Assembly (NCBI RefSeq): GCF_000716785.1
Contig: NZ_JNYY01000006.1
Location: 1 to 64,000, forward strand
DNA from: Amycolatopsis vancoresmycina
GTDB lineage: Bacteria; Actinomycetota; Actinomycetes; Mycobacteriales; Pseudonocardiaceae
Length of the DNA stretch: 64,000 bases
Reading direction: 5' to 3'
Part shown: piece by piece, positions 6,736 through 14,972 of the stretch
Layout: the number at the start of each line of letters is the position of its first letter
How positions within the stretch are numbered: the first letter of the stretch is position 1
Made by a program: the position numbers and the translations under genes
Notes under the pieces: model-generated
What the model was told of the DNA's origin: nothing
What the model saw: only the letters and a program-made list of their open reading frames with translations
The model's database searches: none

Positions 6736-7479
6736 ATGATCAAACACGACCTTCTCCTGCGTGCGGTGATCCCGGCGCCGGTGCTCGCCGCGGGGGCCTT
6801 CGCGGGCGGGTTCTCCCTGCTCGCGTGGGCGACCGGCGTGGTGTACGGCCTCGCGCTGGTGCTGCTCACCGAGTGGGGCCTGCGCCGCAGCGGGCGCGCT
6901 GCCTTCGGGCCGGCGGACTGGATCACGTTCGCCCGCGCGGTGCTCGTCGGCTGCGCCGCGGCGCTGATCGCCGAAGGCGGTTTTTCACTCGGCTGGCTGG
7001 TCGGGCTGGTCGGCGTGGCCCTGCTGCTGGACGGCCTCGACGGCCAGGTGGCCCGCCGCACCGGCACGGCGTCGGAGTTCGGGGCGCGCTTCGACATGGA
7101 AGTCGACGCGTTCCTGATCCTGCTGTTGTGCATCCAGGTGTCCCGCACGCTGGGGCTGTGGGTGCTGGCGATCGGCCTGATGCGGTACGTGTTCGTGGCG
7201 GCCTCGTGGACGATGCCGTGGCTGACCGCGCCGCTCTACCCGAGCATGGCCCGCAAGACGGTGGCGGCCGTGCAGGGGGTCGTGCTGGTGGTGGCGGTGT
7301 CCGGGCTGCTGCCGGTTTCACTGACCTTCGCGGCGGTCGCCCTCGCCCTGGCCTCGCTGACCTGGTCGTTCGGCCGGGACGTCGGCTGGCTGGCCCGGCA
7401 CCGCGTGGCGCCGGCCCGGATCATCACGCTCACGTCCCTGCGCCGCCCGCTCGGCTACGGCCACAACCAGGCCGCCTAG
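6736..7479 (+). CDS. CDP-alcohol phosphatidyltransferase family protein
   Basis: This 247-residue integral membrane protein carries the complete CDP-OH-P signature DG-x2-AR-x8-G-x3-D-x3-D, read as DGQVARRTGTASEFGARFDMEVD between about residues 102 and 124. About six hydrophobic helices surround it. I chose the ATG at 6736, preceded by CGGAG, over an in-frame GTG at 6700. The enzyme should condense a CDP-activated alcohol with an acceptor alcohol in the membrane. Divergent placement next to the biosynthetic operon suggests it belongs to it. Its TAG stop shares the tetramer CTAG with the stop of the convergent polymerase gene. Confidence 0.87.
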   Translation: MIKHDLLLRAVIPAPVLAAGAFAGGFSLLAWATGVVYGLALVLLTEWGLRRSGRAAFGPADWITFARAVLVGCAAALIAEGGFSLGWLVGLVGVALLLDGLDGQVARRTGTASEFGARFDMEVDAFLILLLCIQVSRTLGLWVLAIGLMRYVFVAASWTMPWLTAPLYPSMARKTVAAVQGVVLVVAVSGLLPVSLTFAAVALALASLTWSFGRDVGWLARHRVAPARIITLTSLRRPLGYGHNQAA

Positions 7480-8432
7480 CCCGATTCGCGGGCCGCGCGG
7501 GCCCGGCGTTTGCCCTCGTGCATCGCGGCCACCCGGGCGATCGGGATCGTGTGGCCCTCCTCGACCAGGTCCGCCGGGAGCACGAACGGCTCCGGCATCT
7601 CCGCCGTCCACGGGTCGCCGCTGTCCAGCAGGTCCGGGACCGTGTGGACGGTGAAGTCGCCCGGCTTGACGCCGTCGACGTCGGTCCAGCGGACCGGGAA
7701 CGACACCGGTGCGCCCGGGCGGTGGCGCGGGCTGTAGACCGAAATCACCGTCGCGCCGCCGGCACGGGTCGAGTCCAGGAACACCTTGCCTTCGCGGCGC
7801 TCGACCACGAACTCCGTCGTGCCCAGGGCCGGGTCGATGCGCTCGGCCCGGACCGCGACCGCGCGGGTCGCCGCCGCGATGTCCTCCATCGACTGGCCCG
7901 GCGCGAGCGGCACGAAGACGTGGACGCCCTTGGAACCGCTGGTCTTGACCGCGCCGTCGAGGCCGTCGTTGCGCAACGCCTCCCGCACCAGCTTCGCGGC
8001 GCCCACGGCGAGCGAAAACGGGGCGTCCGCGGGCGGGTCCAGGTCGAGGATCAGGTGCGTCGGCCCGTTCGCGACGTCCCGGCGGAACAGCGACGTGTGG
8101 TACTCGATGGCGCGCTGGTTGCCGAACCACAGCAGCGTGCGCAGGTCGTTGCACAGCGCGTAGGAGACGTCCCGTTTGGACGTCTCGGCCCACATCGAGG
8201 CCCGCTCGACCCAGTCCGGGGTGTACTTCGGCAGGTTCTTCTGCATGAACGGTCCCTGCCCGCGCAGCACCCGCAGCACGGTCAGCAGCCGGTCGTGCAG
8301 CTCCGGCAGCATCCGCTCGGCCACCGCTTCGAGGTAGTCGAGCATCTCCCGCTTGGTGACGCCCGATTCCGGGAAGACCTCCTGGTCGAGACTGCTCAGC
8401 TTGACGCCGTGCCGGACTTCGTCGCTGCTCAT
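7476..8432 (-). CDS. Stand-alone LigD-type polymerase (archaeo-eukaryotic primase) domain protein
   Basis: A 318-residue protein equal to the polymerase module of bacterial LigD, with no ligase or nuclease domain. Visible motifs are the catalytic acidic pair in LILDLDPP (about residue 137), KTSGSKGVHVFVPL (about 168-181) and SVYSPRHRPGAPVSFPV toward the C-terminus. Actinobacteria often carry several such proteins. They add ribonucleotides during end joining or gap filling. No Ku gene is in view. The ATG at 8432 follows GGGTGGGC. It converges on the phosphatidyltransferase gene with shared stop bases. Confidence 0.88.
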   Translation of the reverse strand: MSSDEVRHGVKLSSLDQEVFPESGVTKREMLDYLEAVAERMLPELHDRLLTVLRVLRGQGPFMQKNLPKYTPDWVERASMWAETSKRDVSYALCNDLRTLLWFGNQRAIEYHTSLFRRDVANGPTHLILDLDPPADAPFSLAVGAAKLVREALRNDGLDGAVKTSGSKGVHVFVPLAPGQSMEDIAAATRAVAVRAERIDPALGTTEFVVERREGKVFLDSTRAGGATVISVYSPRHRPGAPVSFPVRWTDVDGVKPGDFTVHTVPDLLDSGDPWTAEMPEPFVLPADLVEEGHTIPIARVAAMHEGKRRARAARESG

Positions 8433-8470
8433 CGGCCCACCCTTGCGCCCCCGCGCAGAGCGGTCAACTC

Positions 8471-9268
8471 TCAAACAGGCGGACGTCCGGTGCGCAGCCG
8501 CCACCGCAGATCGGCGAGGAAGACGTTGTACGGGAACCGCCGCAGCGGTCCCGGCAGCAGGCGGACGACCCGGCCGAGCCCGGCCAGCAGCGCGTCGAAC
8601 CGGCGCTGGTCGGCGGCGGTCCAGGGCAGCCGCATCTCGTCGCGGAAGCGCTGCGGGAGGAACCCGGTGGTGACGAACCGGTGGAACCGCCGTCCGGGCA
8701 CGGCCAAGACGCGGGGCAGGAACTCCAGGTCGACGATCCGGGTGAGGTAGCGGCGGACGGTGTCGTCGATGCCGACCGCGGCCAGCCCGCCGGTCCAGTA
8801 CTCCTCGAAGGCCGCGCGGTCCGCGGGCCACATCTCCGGCCGCACCTGCAGCGTCGTGCCCAGTGGCGCGGCGGCGGCGTAGAACCGCCCCGGCTCGCCG
8901 CCGGCGATGGCGACGTGGACGTCCTCGAAGCCCTTGTACAGGCAGGCCGCGACCCACAGCTGCAGCTCGGTGTCGAAGGCGTTGTAGGCGACCGGGCTCG
9001 ACGCCGTCGAGTGCACCTGTGCGTGGGCCCGGTTGACGCCCCGGCGGTAGGCCGCGCGCTCGGCGTCGGTGCCCATCGTCGCGACCGCGAGGTAGGTCAG
9101 CGTGGTGCGGGTCCGCTTGACCGGGTGGCGGAAGAGGTTGCCGCTGTCGACCCGGCTCTCCAGGACGCCGTAGCCGACCGGCGCGCGGGAGAGCTGCATG
9201 ATCACGTTCGCGCTGCCGGCGAGCAGCCCGGCGCCGACGACGGCGTCGCGGAGGGCGGTGTCCGTCAC
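8471..9268 (-). CDS. MpaB/Lcp-like oxygenase family protein (DUF2236)
   Basis: The 265-residue protein is all-helical and matches the ER-bound oxygenase MpaB / rubber-oxygenase-like family. Signature stretches are QLSRAPVGYGVLESRVDSG, HPVKRTRTTLTYL (a candidate haem His and conserved Arg/Thr), AHAQVHSTASSPVAYNAFD and a C-terminal FPYNVFLADLRWRLRTG. Family members bind b-type haem; function in actinobacteria is mostly unknown. It lies 38 bp upstream of the LigD-type gene on the same strand and may be co-transcribed. The start at 9268 gives the usual N-terminus. Confidence 0.78.
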   Translation of the reverse strand: MTDTALRDAVVGAGLLAGSANVIMQLSRAPVGYGVLESRVDSGNLFRHPVKRTRTTLTYLAVATMGTDAERAAYRRGVNRAHAQVHSTASSPVAYNAFDTELQLWVAACLYKGFEDVHVAIAGGEPGRFYAAAAPLGTTLQVRPEMWPADRAAFEEYWTGGLAAVGIDDTVRRYLTRIVDLEFLPRVLAVPGRRFHRFVTTGFLPQRFRDEMRLPWTAADQRRFDALLAGLGRVVRLLPGPLRRFPYNVFLADLRWRLRTGRPPV

Positions 9269-9299
9269 CCACCCAGGGAACGCCGTTGTTGACGGCCAG

Positions 9300-10184
9300 T
9301 CAAGAGCGGTAGGCCGCCCGGGCGAACGCGATCAGGGCGCGGGCCGCCGGGCTCAGCGGCCCGTCCGTCCGCCACGCCAGCGCCAGCACGCCCCGCAGGG
9401 CCGGCCCGCGAATCCCGGCCACCTGCAGCTCCGCTTGGTGGTACCGGCCGAGGGACTCCGGCACGATCGCCACCCCGAGCCCGCGCGTCGCCAGCTGCAC
9501 CAGGACGTTCGGGTCGGCCGCCTCGAACGCGATCCGCGGCGTCAGCCCCGCCCGCGCGAACGCCGCGTCCAGCGCCGTGCGCAGGCCGGTCCCCTTGGGC
9601 AGGGCCATCAGCGGGAGGCCGTCGAGGTCGGGGATCGCCACCTCGACCCGGCCGGCCAGCGGGCCGTCAAGCGCGGCGACCGCCAGGAACGGCTCGTCGA
9701 GCAGCACCTGCGTCGCGATGCCGGGCGGCGGCGGGGTCGAAAGGCCGACGACGGCGAGGTCGAGGCGGCCTTCGCGCAGGGCCACGAGCATGGTGTCGGA
9801 GTTGGCCTCCGACAGCGTGATCTCCACCGCCGGGTACCGCTCGTGGAAGCCCGCCAGGAGGTCCGGCAGCCGGACCGGGCCCGCCGACGTCACCGCGCCG
9901 ATCGCGACCTGACCGCGAACCAGCCCGGCCAGCTCTTCGACGGCTTCGCGCACGCCCTGCACCGCCGCGAGCGCGGCGCGGGCGTGCGGCAGGGCGGCGG
10001 CGCCGACGTCGGTGAGCCGGACCGTCCGGCCCGAGCGGTCCAGCAGCTCCTGCCCCAGCTCCCGCTCCAGGCGTTTGACCTGCGCACTCACTCCGGGCTG
10101 GGCGACGTGCAGCCGCTCCGCCGCGCGCGTGAAGTTGCCCTCCTCGGCGACGGCGACGAAGTACGCGAGCTGGTGCAGTTCCAT
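9300..10184 (-). CDS. LysR-family transcriptional regulator
   Basis: This 294-residue protein has the N-terminal winged helix-turn-helix MELHQLAYFVAVAEEGNFTR..RLHVAQPGVSAQVKRLE in the first 60 residues. A type-2 periplasmic-binding-like effector domain occupies about residues 90-290. I chose the ATG at 10184, the canonical LysR beginning, over one three codons upstream. It is divergent from the flavin oxidase gene at 10255 with 70 bp between them, which contains a dyad suitable for LysR binding. It probably controls that gene and itself. The inducer is unknown. Confidence 0.93.
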   Translation of the reverse strand: MELHQLAYFVAVAEEGNFTRAAERLHVAQPGVSAQVKRLERELGQELLDRSGRTVRLTDVGAAALPHARAALAAVQGVREAVEELAGLVRGQVAIGAVTSAGPVRLPDLLAGFHERYPAVEITLSEANSDTMLVALREGRLDLAVVGLSTPPPPGIATQVLLDEPFLAVAALDGPLAGRVEVAIPDLDGLPLMALPKGTGLRTALDAAFARAGLTPRIAFEAADPNVLVQLATRGLGVAIVPESLGRYHQAELQVAGIRGPALRGVLALAWRTDGPLSPAARALIAFARAAYRS

Positions 10185-10210
10185 AAGCAGCAATTCTAAC
10201 CAGCAGAAAA

Positions 10211-10231
10211 ATCAGATCTTGGACTTCTGAT
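10211..10231. promoter_or_regulatory. Candidate LysR operator
   Basis: ATCAGA and TCTGAT arms separated by 9 bp in the 70-bp gap between the divergent LysR and flavin-oxidase genes. The spacing fits one helical turn between half-sites. The call is based on symmetry and position only. Confidence 0.5.
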
Positions 10232-10254
10232 CGGGCTCGCCCGAAGCTGGAGGC

Positions 10255-11547
10255 ATGAACCTCCTCCACCCCGGCCAGGACGGGTACGCCGAAGAACTCG
10301 CCGGATTCCAGACGGCGGTGCCCACCGCACCCGCCGCCGTCGTCGCCGCCGAGAGCGCCGAAGACGTCGTCGCCGCGGTGCGCTACGCCGCCGAACACCG
10401 GCTGGCCGTCGCGGTCCAGGCCACCGGGCACGGCCTGACGGCGGGCACCGACGGCGTCCTGATCAGCACCCGCCGGATGACCGGTGTCGAGATCGACGTC
10501 GCCGCCCGCACCGCCCGCGTCGAGGCGGGTGCCCGGTGGGAAGCGGTGATCGCGGCCGCCGGCGAGCACGGCCTGGCGCCGCTCAGCGGCTCGTCCCCGG
10601 ACGTCGGTGTCGTCGGCTACACGCTCAGCGGCGGCTTCGGGCTGATGGCCCGCCGGTACGGTCGCGCCGCCGACCACGTCCGCGCGCTCGACGTCGTGAC
10701 CGCCGACGGCGAGCTCCGGCGCGCCGAGCCCGGCTCAGACCTGTTCTGGGCCCTGCGCGGCGGCCGCGCCGGCTTCGGCGTCGTGACGGCGATCGAGTTC
10801 GAGCTCCTGCCGGTGCGCGAGCTCTACGGCGGCAGCCTCACCTTCGACAGCGCCGACGTGCCTGCCGTGCTGCGGGCCTGGCGGACGTGGTCGGCGGCCG
10901 CGCCGGACACGCTGACGACGTCGGTGGCCATGATCCCGTACCCCGACCTGCCGATGGTGCCCGAGCCGCTGCGCGGGAAGCACGCAGCCCAGGTCCGGAT
11001 CGCCTACCTCGGCGAGGACGGCGACTCCCTGGTTGCACCGCTGCGGGCTGTCGCGCCCGCCCTGGCGGACACGCTGCGGGTGCTGCCGTTCACCGAGTCC
11101 GGCTCGATCGCGGCCGAGCCGCGGCAGCCGCACGGCTACCACGGCACCAACGCGACGGTGTCCCAGCTGAACGACGCCATGCTCGACGCGGTCCTCGAAC
11201 ACGCCGGCCCGGGCGCGGCGACCCCGCCCGTGCTGATCGTCGACCGGCTGGGCGGCGCGCTCGCCCGGACGCCGGAGACCCCCGGCGTGGGCTGGGACCG
11301 CTCGGCCGAGTTCGTCGTCCGGGCGCTGTCGGTGGTCGGCGACGACGGTGTCGCGGCCGTCCGGCGCGCGCACGCGAAGCTGTTCGACGCACTGGCGCCG
11401 TGGACGACCGGCCGCCTGCTGCCGTTCGTGTACGGCGAGCACGCGCCGGAGGAGGTCGCGGAGGGCGTTTACCCGGCCGCGGACCTGCGGCGGCTCCGCG
11501 AGCTCAACCGGCGGTTCGACCCGGAGAACGCCTTCCGGGCCCGGTAA
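10255..11547 (+). CDS. FAD-binding oxidoreductase, berberine-bridge-enzyme type
   Basis: The 430-residue flavoprotein has a PCMH/VAO FAD domain. QATGHGLT (about 59-66) holds the His expected to link FAD covalently, and GVVGYTLSGGFGLMARRYG (about 118-136) forms the pyrophosphate loop. Bicovalent family members have a Cys in CPTVG just before this loop; here it is SPDVG, so only the single His link is expected. The BBE C-terminal motif is reduced to LRELNRRFDPENAFR. CTGGAGGC precedes the ATG. It is probably controlled by the divergent LysR gene. The substrate is unknown; family members oxidise sugars, alkaloids and antibiotics. Confidence 0.88.
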   Translation: MNLLHPGQDGYAEELAGFQTAVPTAPAAVVAAESAEDVVAAVRYAAEHRLAVAVQATGHGLTAGTDGVLISTRRMTGVEIDVAARTARVEAGARWEAVIAAAGEHGLAPLSGSSPDVGVVGYTLSGGFGLMARRYGRAADHVRALDVVTADGELRRAEPGSDLFWALRGGRAGFGVVTAIEFELLPVRELYGGSLTFDSADVPAVLRAWRTWSAAAPDTLTTSVAMIPYPDLPMVPEPLRGKHAAQVRIAYLGEDGDSLVAPLRAVAPALADTLRVLPFTESGSIAAEPRQPHGYHGTNATVSQLNDAMLDAVLEHAGPGAATPPVLIVDRLGGALARTPETPGVGWDRSAEFVVRALSVVGDDGVAAVRRAHAKLFDALAPWTTGRLLPFVYGEHAPEEVAEGVYPAADLRRLRELNRRFDPENAFRAR

Positions 11548-11625
11548 TGCGGATCCGGCCGGGGAAATGGCCGGGAAATCGGGGCCATATACTCGGCCGG
11601 TCGATCACACCTATGGGGGACCGCC

Positions 11626-12795
11626 TTGCGCACGATGAGCCACGAGGACTACCTCGGCATGCGGCGGTTCCCCGGGCTCGACGGCCTGCGCGCGCTCGCC
11701 GCGACGATGGTCATCTTCTTCCACTTCGGCGGGCCGAACTGGACGTGGCTGTCGGGCTGGGTCGGCGTCTACCTGTTCTTCGTGCTGTCCGGTTTCCTGA
11801 TCACCACGCTGCTGCTGCGCGAGCAGGACCGGACCGGCCGGATTTCGCTGTCGAACTTCTACCTCCGGCGCGTGTTCCGGATCCTGCCGCCGTACCTGGT
11901 GATCCTCGGCGGGATCATCGCGTTCGTCCTGCTGCGCGCGGAGTTCCTGGAACGCGGTTTCCCGCGGGCGCTGAAGTACTACCTGACGTTCATGAACGAG
12001 TTCTTCCCGTCGACGGCCGACCACGCCGCGGACAACTTCTTCAGCGGCTCGTGGACGCTCGGGATCGAGGAGAAGTTCTACCTCGTCTGGCCGTTCCTGC
12101 TGGTCGCGATCGGGATCGGCGCGGCGAAGCGCAAGTTCCTGCTGGTGGCCGCGGCGATGGTGGTGCTGCTGGCGCTGGTGCCGCTGACCAGCGGCTGGGC
12201 GCTGGCAGGCTCGAAGGTCGCGATCTACCACTCGACCATCCACTACTTCATCCTCGCCGGCGGCTGCCTGCTGGCGATCACGCTGCACTACCGCCGCGGC
12301 TACGCGCTGCTGAAGCCGTTGACGCACCCGCTGGCGGCGATCCCGATCGTCGCGGCGTTCGTGCTGCTGCACGTCAACCTGGACACCGTGTGGACGGCGT
12401 CGGGGCAGAACCTGTGGTGGCTGGTGGCGTACGCGGGGCTGACGATGCTGCTGCTGATCGTGCTGGTGAGCCCCGGCCCGCTGCGCTGGCTGCTCGGCAC
12501 GGCCCCGATGCGGTTCGTCGGCGAGCGGTCGTACTCGCTGTACCTGCTGCAGGGGCCGGTGCACTTCGCCGTCGTGCAGGCGGTGCCCGGGCTCGCCCAG
12601 AGCCGGACGGTCTCGGCGCTGGTGGTGTTCCTGGTCGGCCTGGCGATCGCGGACCTGATCCACCGCTGGGTGGAGAAGCCGCTGATCGACGTGGGCAAGC
12701 GGGTGATCCAGCGCAAGGAGGAGCGGCGCGAGCGGCGCCTGGAAGCGGCCCGGCCGGCGACCACGCCCGCCGAGCCCGCCCCCATCGGTTCCTAG
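11626..12795 (+). CDS. Acyltransferase 3 (OafA/OatA-like) membrane protein
   Basis: The 389-residue protein has about ten membrane helices. It has the family opening RRFPGLDGLRALAATMVIFFH (RxxxxDGLRxxA and the catalytic-type His near residue 36) and the FVLSGFLITTLLLRE..FYLRRVFRILP segment (about 56-90). No extracytoplasmic SGNH domain is present. I chose TTG at 11626 because GGGGGA ends 7 bp before it; an in-frame ATG at 11635 is the alternative. It should transfer acyl groups to an exported glycan or metabolite. The stop shares CTAG with the convergent DDN-like gene. Confidence 0.88.
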   Translation: MRTMSHEDYLGMRRFPGLDGLRALAATMVIFFHFGGPNWTWLSGWVGVYLFFVLSGFLITTLLLREQDRTGRISLSNFYLRRVFRILPPYLVILGGIIAFVLLRAEFLERGFPRALKYYLTFMNEFFPSTADHAADNFFSGSWTLGIEEKFYLVWPFLLVAIGIGAAKRKFLLVAAAMVVLLALVPLTSGWALAGSKVAIYHSTIHYFILAGGCLLAITLHYRRGYALLKPLTHPLAAIPIVAAFVLLHVNLDTVWTASGQNLWWLVAYAGLTMLLLIVLVSPGPLRWLLGTAPMRFVGERSYSLYLLQGPVHFAVVQAVPGLAQSRTVSALVVFLVGLAIADLIHRWVEKPLIDVGKRVIQRKEERRERRLEAARPATTPAEPAPIGS

Positions 12796-13214
12796 CGCTC
12801 CAGCACGACGATCGGGATGAGCCGGGAGGTGTTCTTCTCGTAGTCCGCGAAGCCCTCCGCGTGCGCGACCATGCCCGCGTACAGGCGGTCCCGCTCCGCG
12901 CGGTCGGCGATCACCGTGGCCGTGGCCTCGAACTTCTCCGTGCCCACCTCGAGCGTGACCTTCGGGTTCGCCACCAGGTTGTGGTACCAGGCCGGGTTCT
13001 TCGGTGCGCCGCCCATCGAGGCCGCGACCACGTAGCGGTCGCCGTCGCGGGTGTAGACCAGGGGCGACAGGCGCTCGGCGCCGCTCTTCGCTCCGATCGT
13101 CGTGAGCAAGAGCACGTTCTTGCCCTCGAACATGCCGCCGACCCGGCCCTCGTTGGCCCGGAACTCCTCGACGATCTGCTTGTTGAAGTCGTTCATCTCG
13201 GATGGCGTCGTCAT
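12792..13214 (-). CDS. Deazaflavin (F420)-dependent nitroreductase-like protein, DDN family
   Basis: The 140-residue split-barrel protein is typical of the Ddn / nitroreductase-quinone reductase group of actinobacteria. Motifs are LLLTTIGAKSG (about 36-46), SPLVYTRDGDRYVVAASMGG (about 52-71) and KNPAWYHNLVANPKVTLEVG. These contact F420 in characterised members. The ATG at 13214 follows AGGGG. It is divergent from a MarR gene with a strong palindrome between them, so repression by that regulator is likely. A role in quinone or xenobiotic reduction is inferred from the family. Confidence 0.88.
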   Translation of the reverse strand: MTTPSEMNDFNKQIVEEFRANEGRVGGMFEGKNVLLLTTIGAKSGAERLSPLVYTRDGDRYVVAASMGGAPKNPAWYHNLVANPKVTLEVGTEKFEATATVIADRAERDRLYAGMVAHAEGFADYEKNTSRLIPIVVLER

Positions 13215-13273
13215 GGGATCCCCTGTTTCTGGCCGGTACGCTCGACCGACGCGAGGTACGCTCGAGCCAAAGC

Positions 13274-13288
13274 GTTTGCTTTGCAAAC
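13274..13288. promoter_or_regulatory. Candidate MarR operator
   Basis: The palindrome GTTTGCTTTGCAAAC (6-bp arms, TTT centre) lies between the divergent DDN-like and MarR genes. Its right half is part of CTTTGCAAACAA, which recurs exactly at 42968 in the ArsR intergenic region. Confidence 0.55.
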
Positions 13289-13312
13289 AAAGTTACCGAG
13301 AGGAGGCAATCG

Positions 13313-13777
13313 GTGTCAACGGAGGCCGGACCGAGTGTCGAGGACGGCGTTCGGCAGCTGCTGCTGCTCATGCCCCGGCTGGTCGGCCGCGCGAAGCGGA
13401 CACCGGTGCCGGCGGAGCTGAACGGCTGCGCGCTGGCGCCGCGGCACCTCTCGCTGCTGTCGTACCTGCTCTTCGACGGCCCGATGACGGTGACCGAACT
13501 GGCGGCCCGCCTCCAGGTGGCGCCGACGACGGCGAGCCTGATGGTCGGCGACCTCAGCCGTCAGGGTGTGCTGAACCGCGACGAAGACCCGGCGGACCGC
13601 CGCCGCACGATCGTGAGCATCACCCCGGACAAGCGCCCGGCGGTCGACGCCTGGCTCGCCCGCGGCGCCAAGGCGTGGAGCGACGCGCTGACGCCGTTGA
13701 CCCCCGCCGAGCGCCGGCTGGTGATCACGACGCTCGAAGCCTACGAACGCGGCACCTGCGAAGGGCCGGGCTGCTAG
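13313..13777 (+). CDS. MarR-family transcriptional regulator
   Basis: A 154-residue winged-helix protein. The DNA-binding region is MTVTELAARLQVAPTTASLMVGDLSRQGVLNR (about 60-92), followed by the wing DPADRRRTIVSI, with dimerisation helices at both ends. The GTG at 13313 is chosen because AGGAGG (13301-13306) sits 6 bp upstream; the frame is open further upstream but without ribosome sites. It probably represses the divergent DDN-like gene. Cys residues occur near residue 43 and in the C-terminal GTCEGPGC, so redox sensing is possible but unproven. Confidence 0.9.
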   Translation: MSTEAGPSVEDGVRQLLLLMPRLVGRAKRTPVPAELNGCALAPRHLSLLSYLLFDGPMTVTELAARLQVAPTTASLMVGDLSRQGVLNRDEDPADRRRTIVSITPDKRPAVDAWLARGAKAWSDALTPLTPAERRLVITTLEAYERGTCEGPGC

Positions 13778-14133
13778 TCCTCGCCGCGCTTTTCGCGGGC
13801 GAGCTTGCGCTGCGCCTCCGCGCGCTCCCGGCACTTGCGCAGGAATTCCTCGTCGTCGTCCGGGTTCGTGGCCGCGAACCGGCCCGGGCGGTCGTACTCG
13901 GGGAACGCCGTCGCCTCGCGCTCGTACCGGCCGCGCGCCCGCGTCACCTGCTGCGGACGGCCCGCCACCAGCCAGACGATCGAGCCGACCAGCGGCACCA
14001 CCAGGACCAGCAGCAACCACAGCCCCTTGGGCAGGTTGCGGCAGGACGATTCGTCCGTCGTGATCACGTCGACCAGGCAGAAGATCCACAACCCGAACGT
14101 GACGATGCCGAGCAGACCATCGAAGTACAGCAA
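13774..14133 (-). CDS. PLD nuclease N-terminal-domain membrane protein
   Basis: This 119-residue protein opens with two hydrophobic segments separated by VDVITTDESSCRNLPKGLW, the phospholipase D/cardiolipin-synthase N-terminal (PLDc_N) pattern ending VPLVGSIVWLVAGRP. A highly charged tail rich in Arg, Glu and Asp follows. No HKD catalytic motif is present, so it is not itself a phospholipase. Small proteins of this type are common in actinobacteria and have no assigned function. Its CTA stop is shared with the convergent MarR TAG. Confidence 0.75.
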   Translation of the reverse strand: MLYFDGLLGIVTFGLWIFCLVDVITTDESSCRNLPKGLWLLLVLVVPLVGSIVWLVAGRPQQVTRARGRYEREATAFPEYDRPGRFAATNPDDDEEFLRKCRERAEAQRKLAREKRGED

Positions 14134-14170
14134 TTCCCGACCTTCCCCCAGACGATGAACGCGGTAAGTC

Positions 14171-14929
14171 TTAGCAGAGCCCGCCGGCCGGCCGGCTGCG
14201 GGCCACCTGCAGCACCGCGGGCATCCGGAGATTCGGCGCCGCCACCCACGTCGTTTCCCGTTCTGTCAGGCGGAAACCGCGCAACGCCTCGAGAACGCCG
14301 GTCGCGAGGGCCTCGGCGTGCCGCGAGCCGGGGCAGGCGCGGGGCCCGGCGCCGAACGGCGTCCCGGTGAGCGGCACCGTGACGTCCTCGCCGCCGATCC
14401 GGCGGCGGGTGGCGAGCACCGGCTGCTCCGCGGGTTTTCCGGTCAGCGACGCGAAAAGCCGGTTGCCGATGAGGCCCGCCGTGGCATCGCAGGCTTGGAC
14501 GAGCAGGCCGATCCGCGCCGCCGTGCGTTCGCCCGGCCCGCCGCAGGCCGCGATCAGGCGGCCCAGCGCCGCTTCGGCGGCGGCATCGGGGGTCACGTGC
14601 GGGTGGTACGCGGCCGCCACCGGCACCACGTCGGCCGAGACGTCCGGCAGGCCCAGCGCTTCGGCGAGCACCCCGACCGGCACCGGGCGCGCGATCGTGG
14701 CCATCACGTCGACGACGTCGAGACCGGCCGTGAGCCGGCAGGTGCGTTCGAAAGCTTTGTGCTGCAACGAGTCCGCGTCGACCGGCGCCAGCGCGTCCAC
14801 CGCCAGCGCCCGGCGCCGGACGTGGTCGGGGCCGTTGCTGAAGCGGGCGACGGACGCGCGCAGCCAGGCGATGCTCCCCGGTGTCACTTCGTCGGGCACG
14901 GGCGGAACCGGAGCGGAAAGCGCAGTCAT
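14171..14929 (-). CDS. Short cytochrome P450-like protein lacking the central P450 core
   Basis: The protein has 252 residues instead of the usual 400. The haem-ligand loop is intact: FGAGPRACPGSRHAEALATG around residues 190-210 fits FxxGxRxCxG. An I-helix-like QACDATAGLIGNRL is present near residue 147. The stretch between them, which normally holds the K helix ExxR pair, is cut to about 35 residues ending PVLATRRRIGGEDVTVPL. The N-terminal substrate-recognition region is also short. The frame is clean and its length is not explained by a single frameshift. It may be a genuine reduced P450 or an old internal-deletion derivative kept open. No ferredoxin is adjacent. Confidence 0.7.
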   Translation of the reverse strand: MTALSAPVPPVPDEVTPGSIAWLRASVARFSNGPDHVRRRALAVDALAPVDADSLQHKAFERTCRLTAGLDVVDVMATIARPVPVGVLAEALGLPDVSADVVPVAAAYHPHVTPDAAAEAALGRLIAACGGPGERTAARIGLLVQACDATAGLIGNRLFASLTGKPAEQPVLATRRRIGGEDVTVPLTGTPFGAGPRACPGSRHAEALATGVLEALRGFRLTERETTWVAAPNLRMPAVLQVARSRPAGGLC

Positions 14930-14972
14930 ACCGCGAAGTTAGCCGCGGGAAACGTCGGCGGACGCCGAAGTG

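Noticed and set aside
10536..13421. 961-codon open frame overlapping the flavin oxidase and acyltransferase genes
   Set aside because: Composition is low-complexity Arg/Ala/Gly and it covers two well-supported genes in another frame; it is a high-GC shadow.
14171..14929. P450-like gene as a frameshift pseudogene
   Set aside because: No second frame contains the missing core and the frame is uninterrupted, so I keep it as a coding gene with unusual structure.
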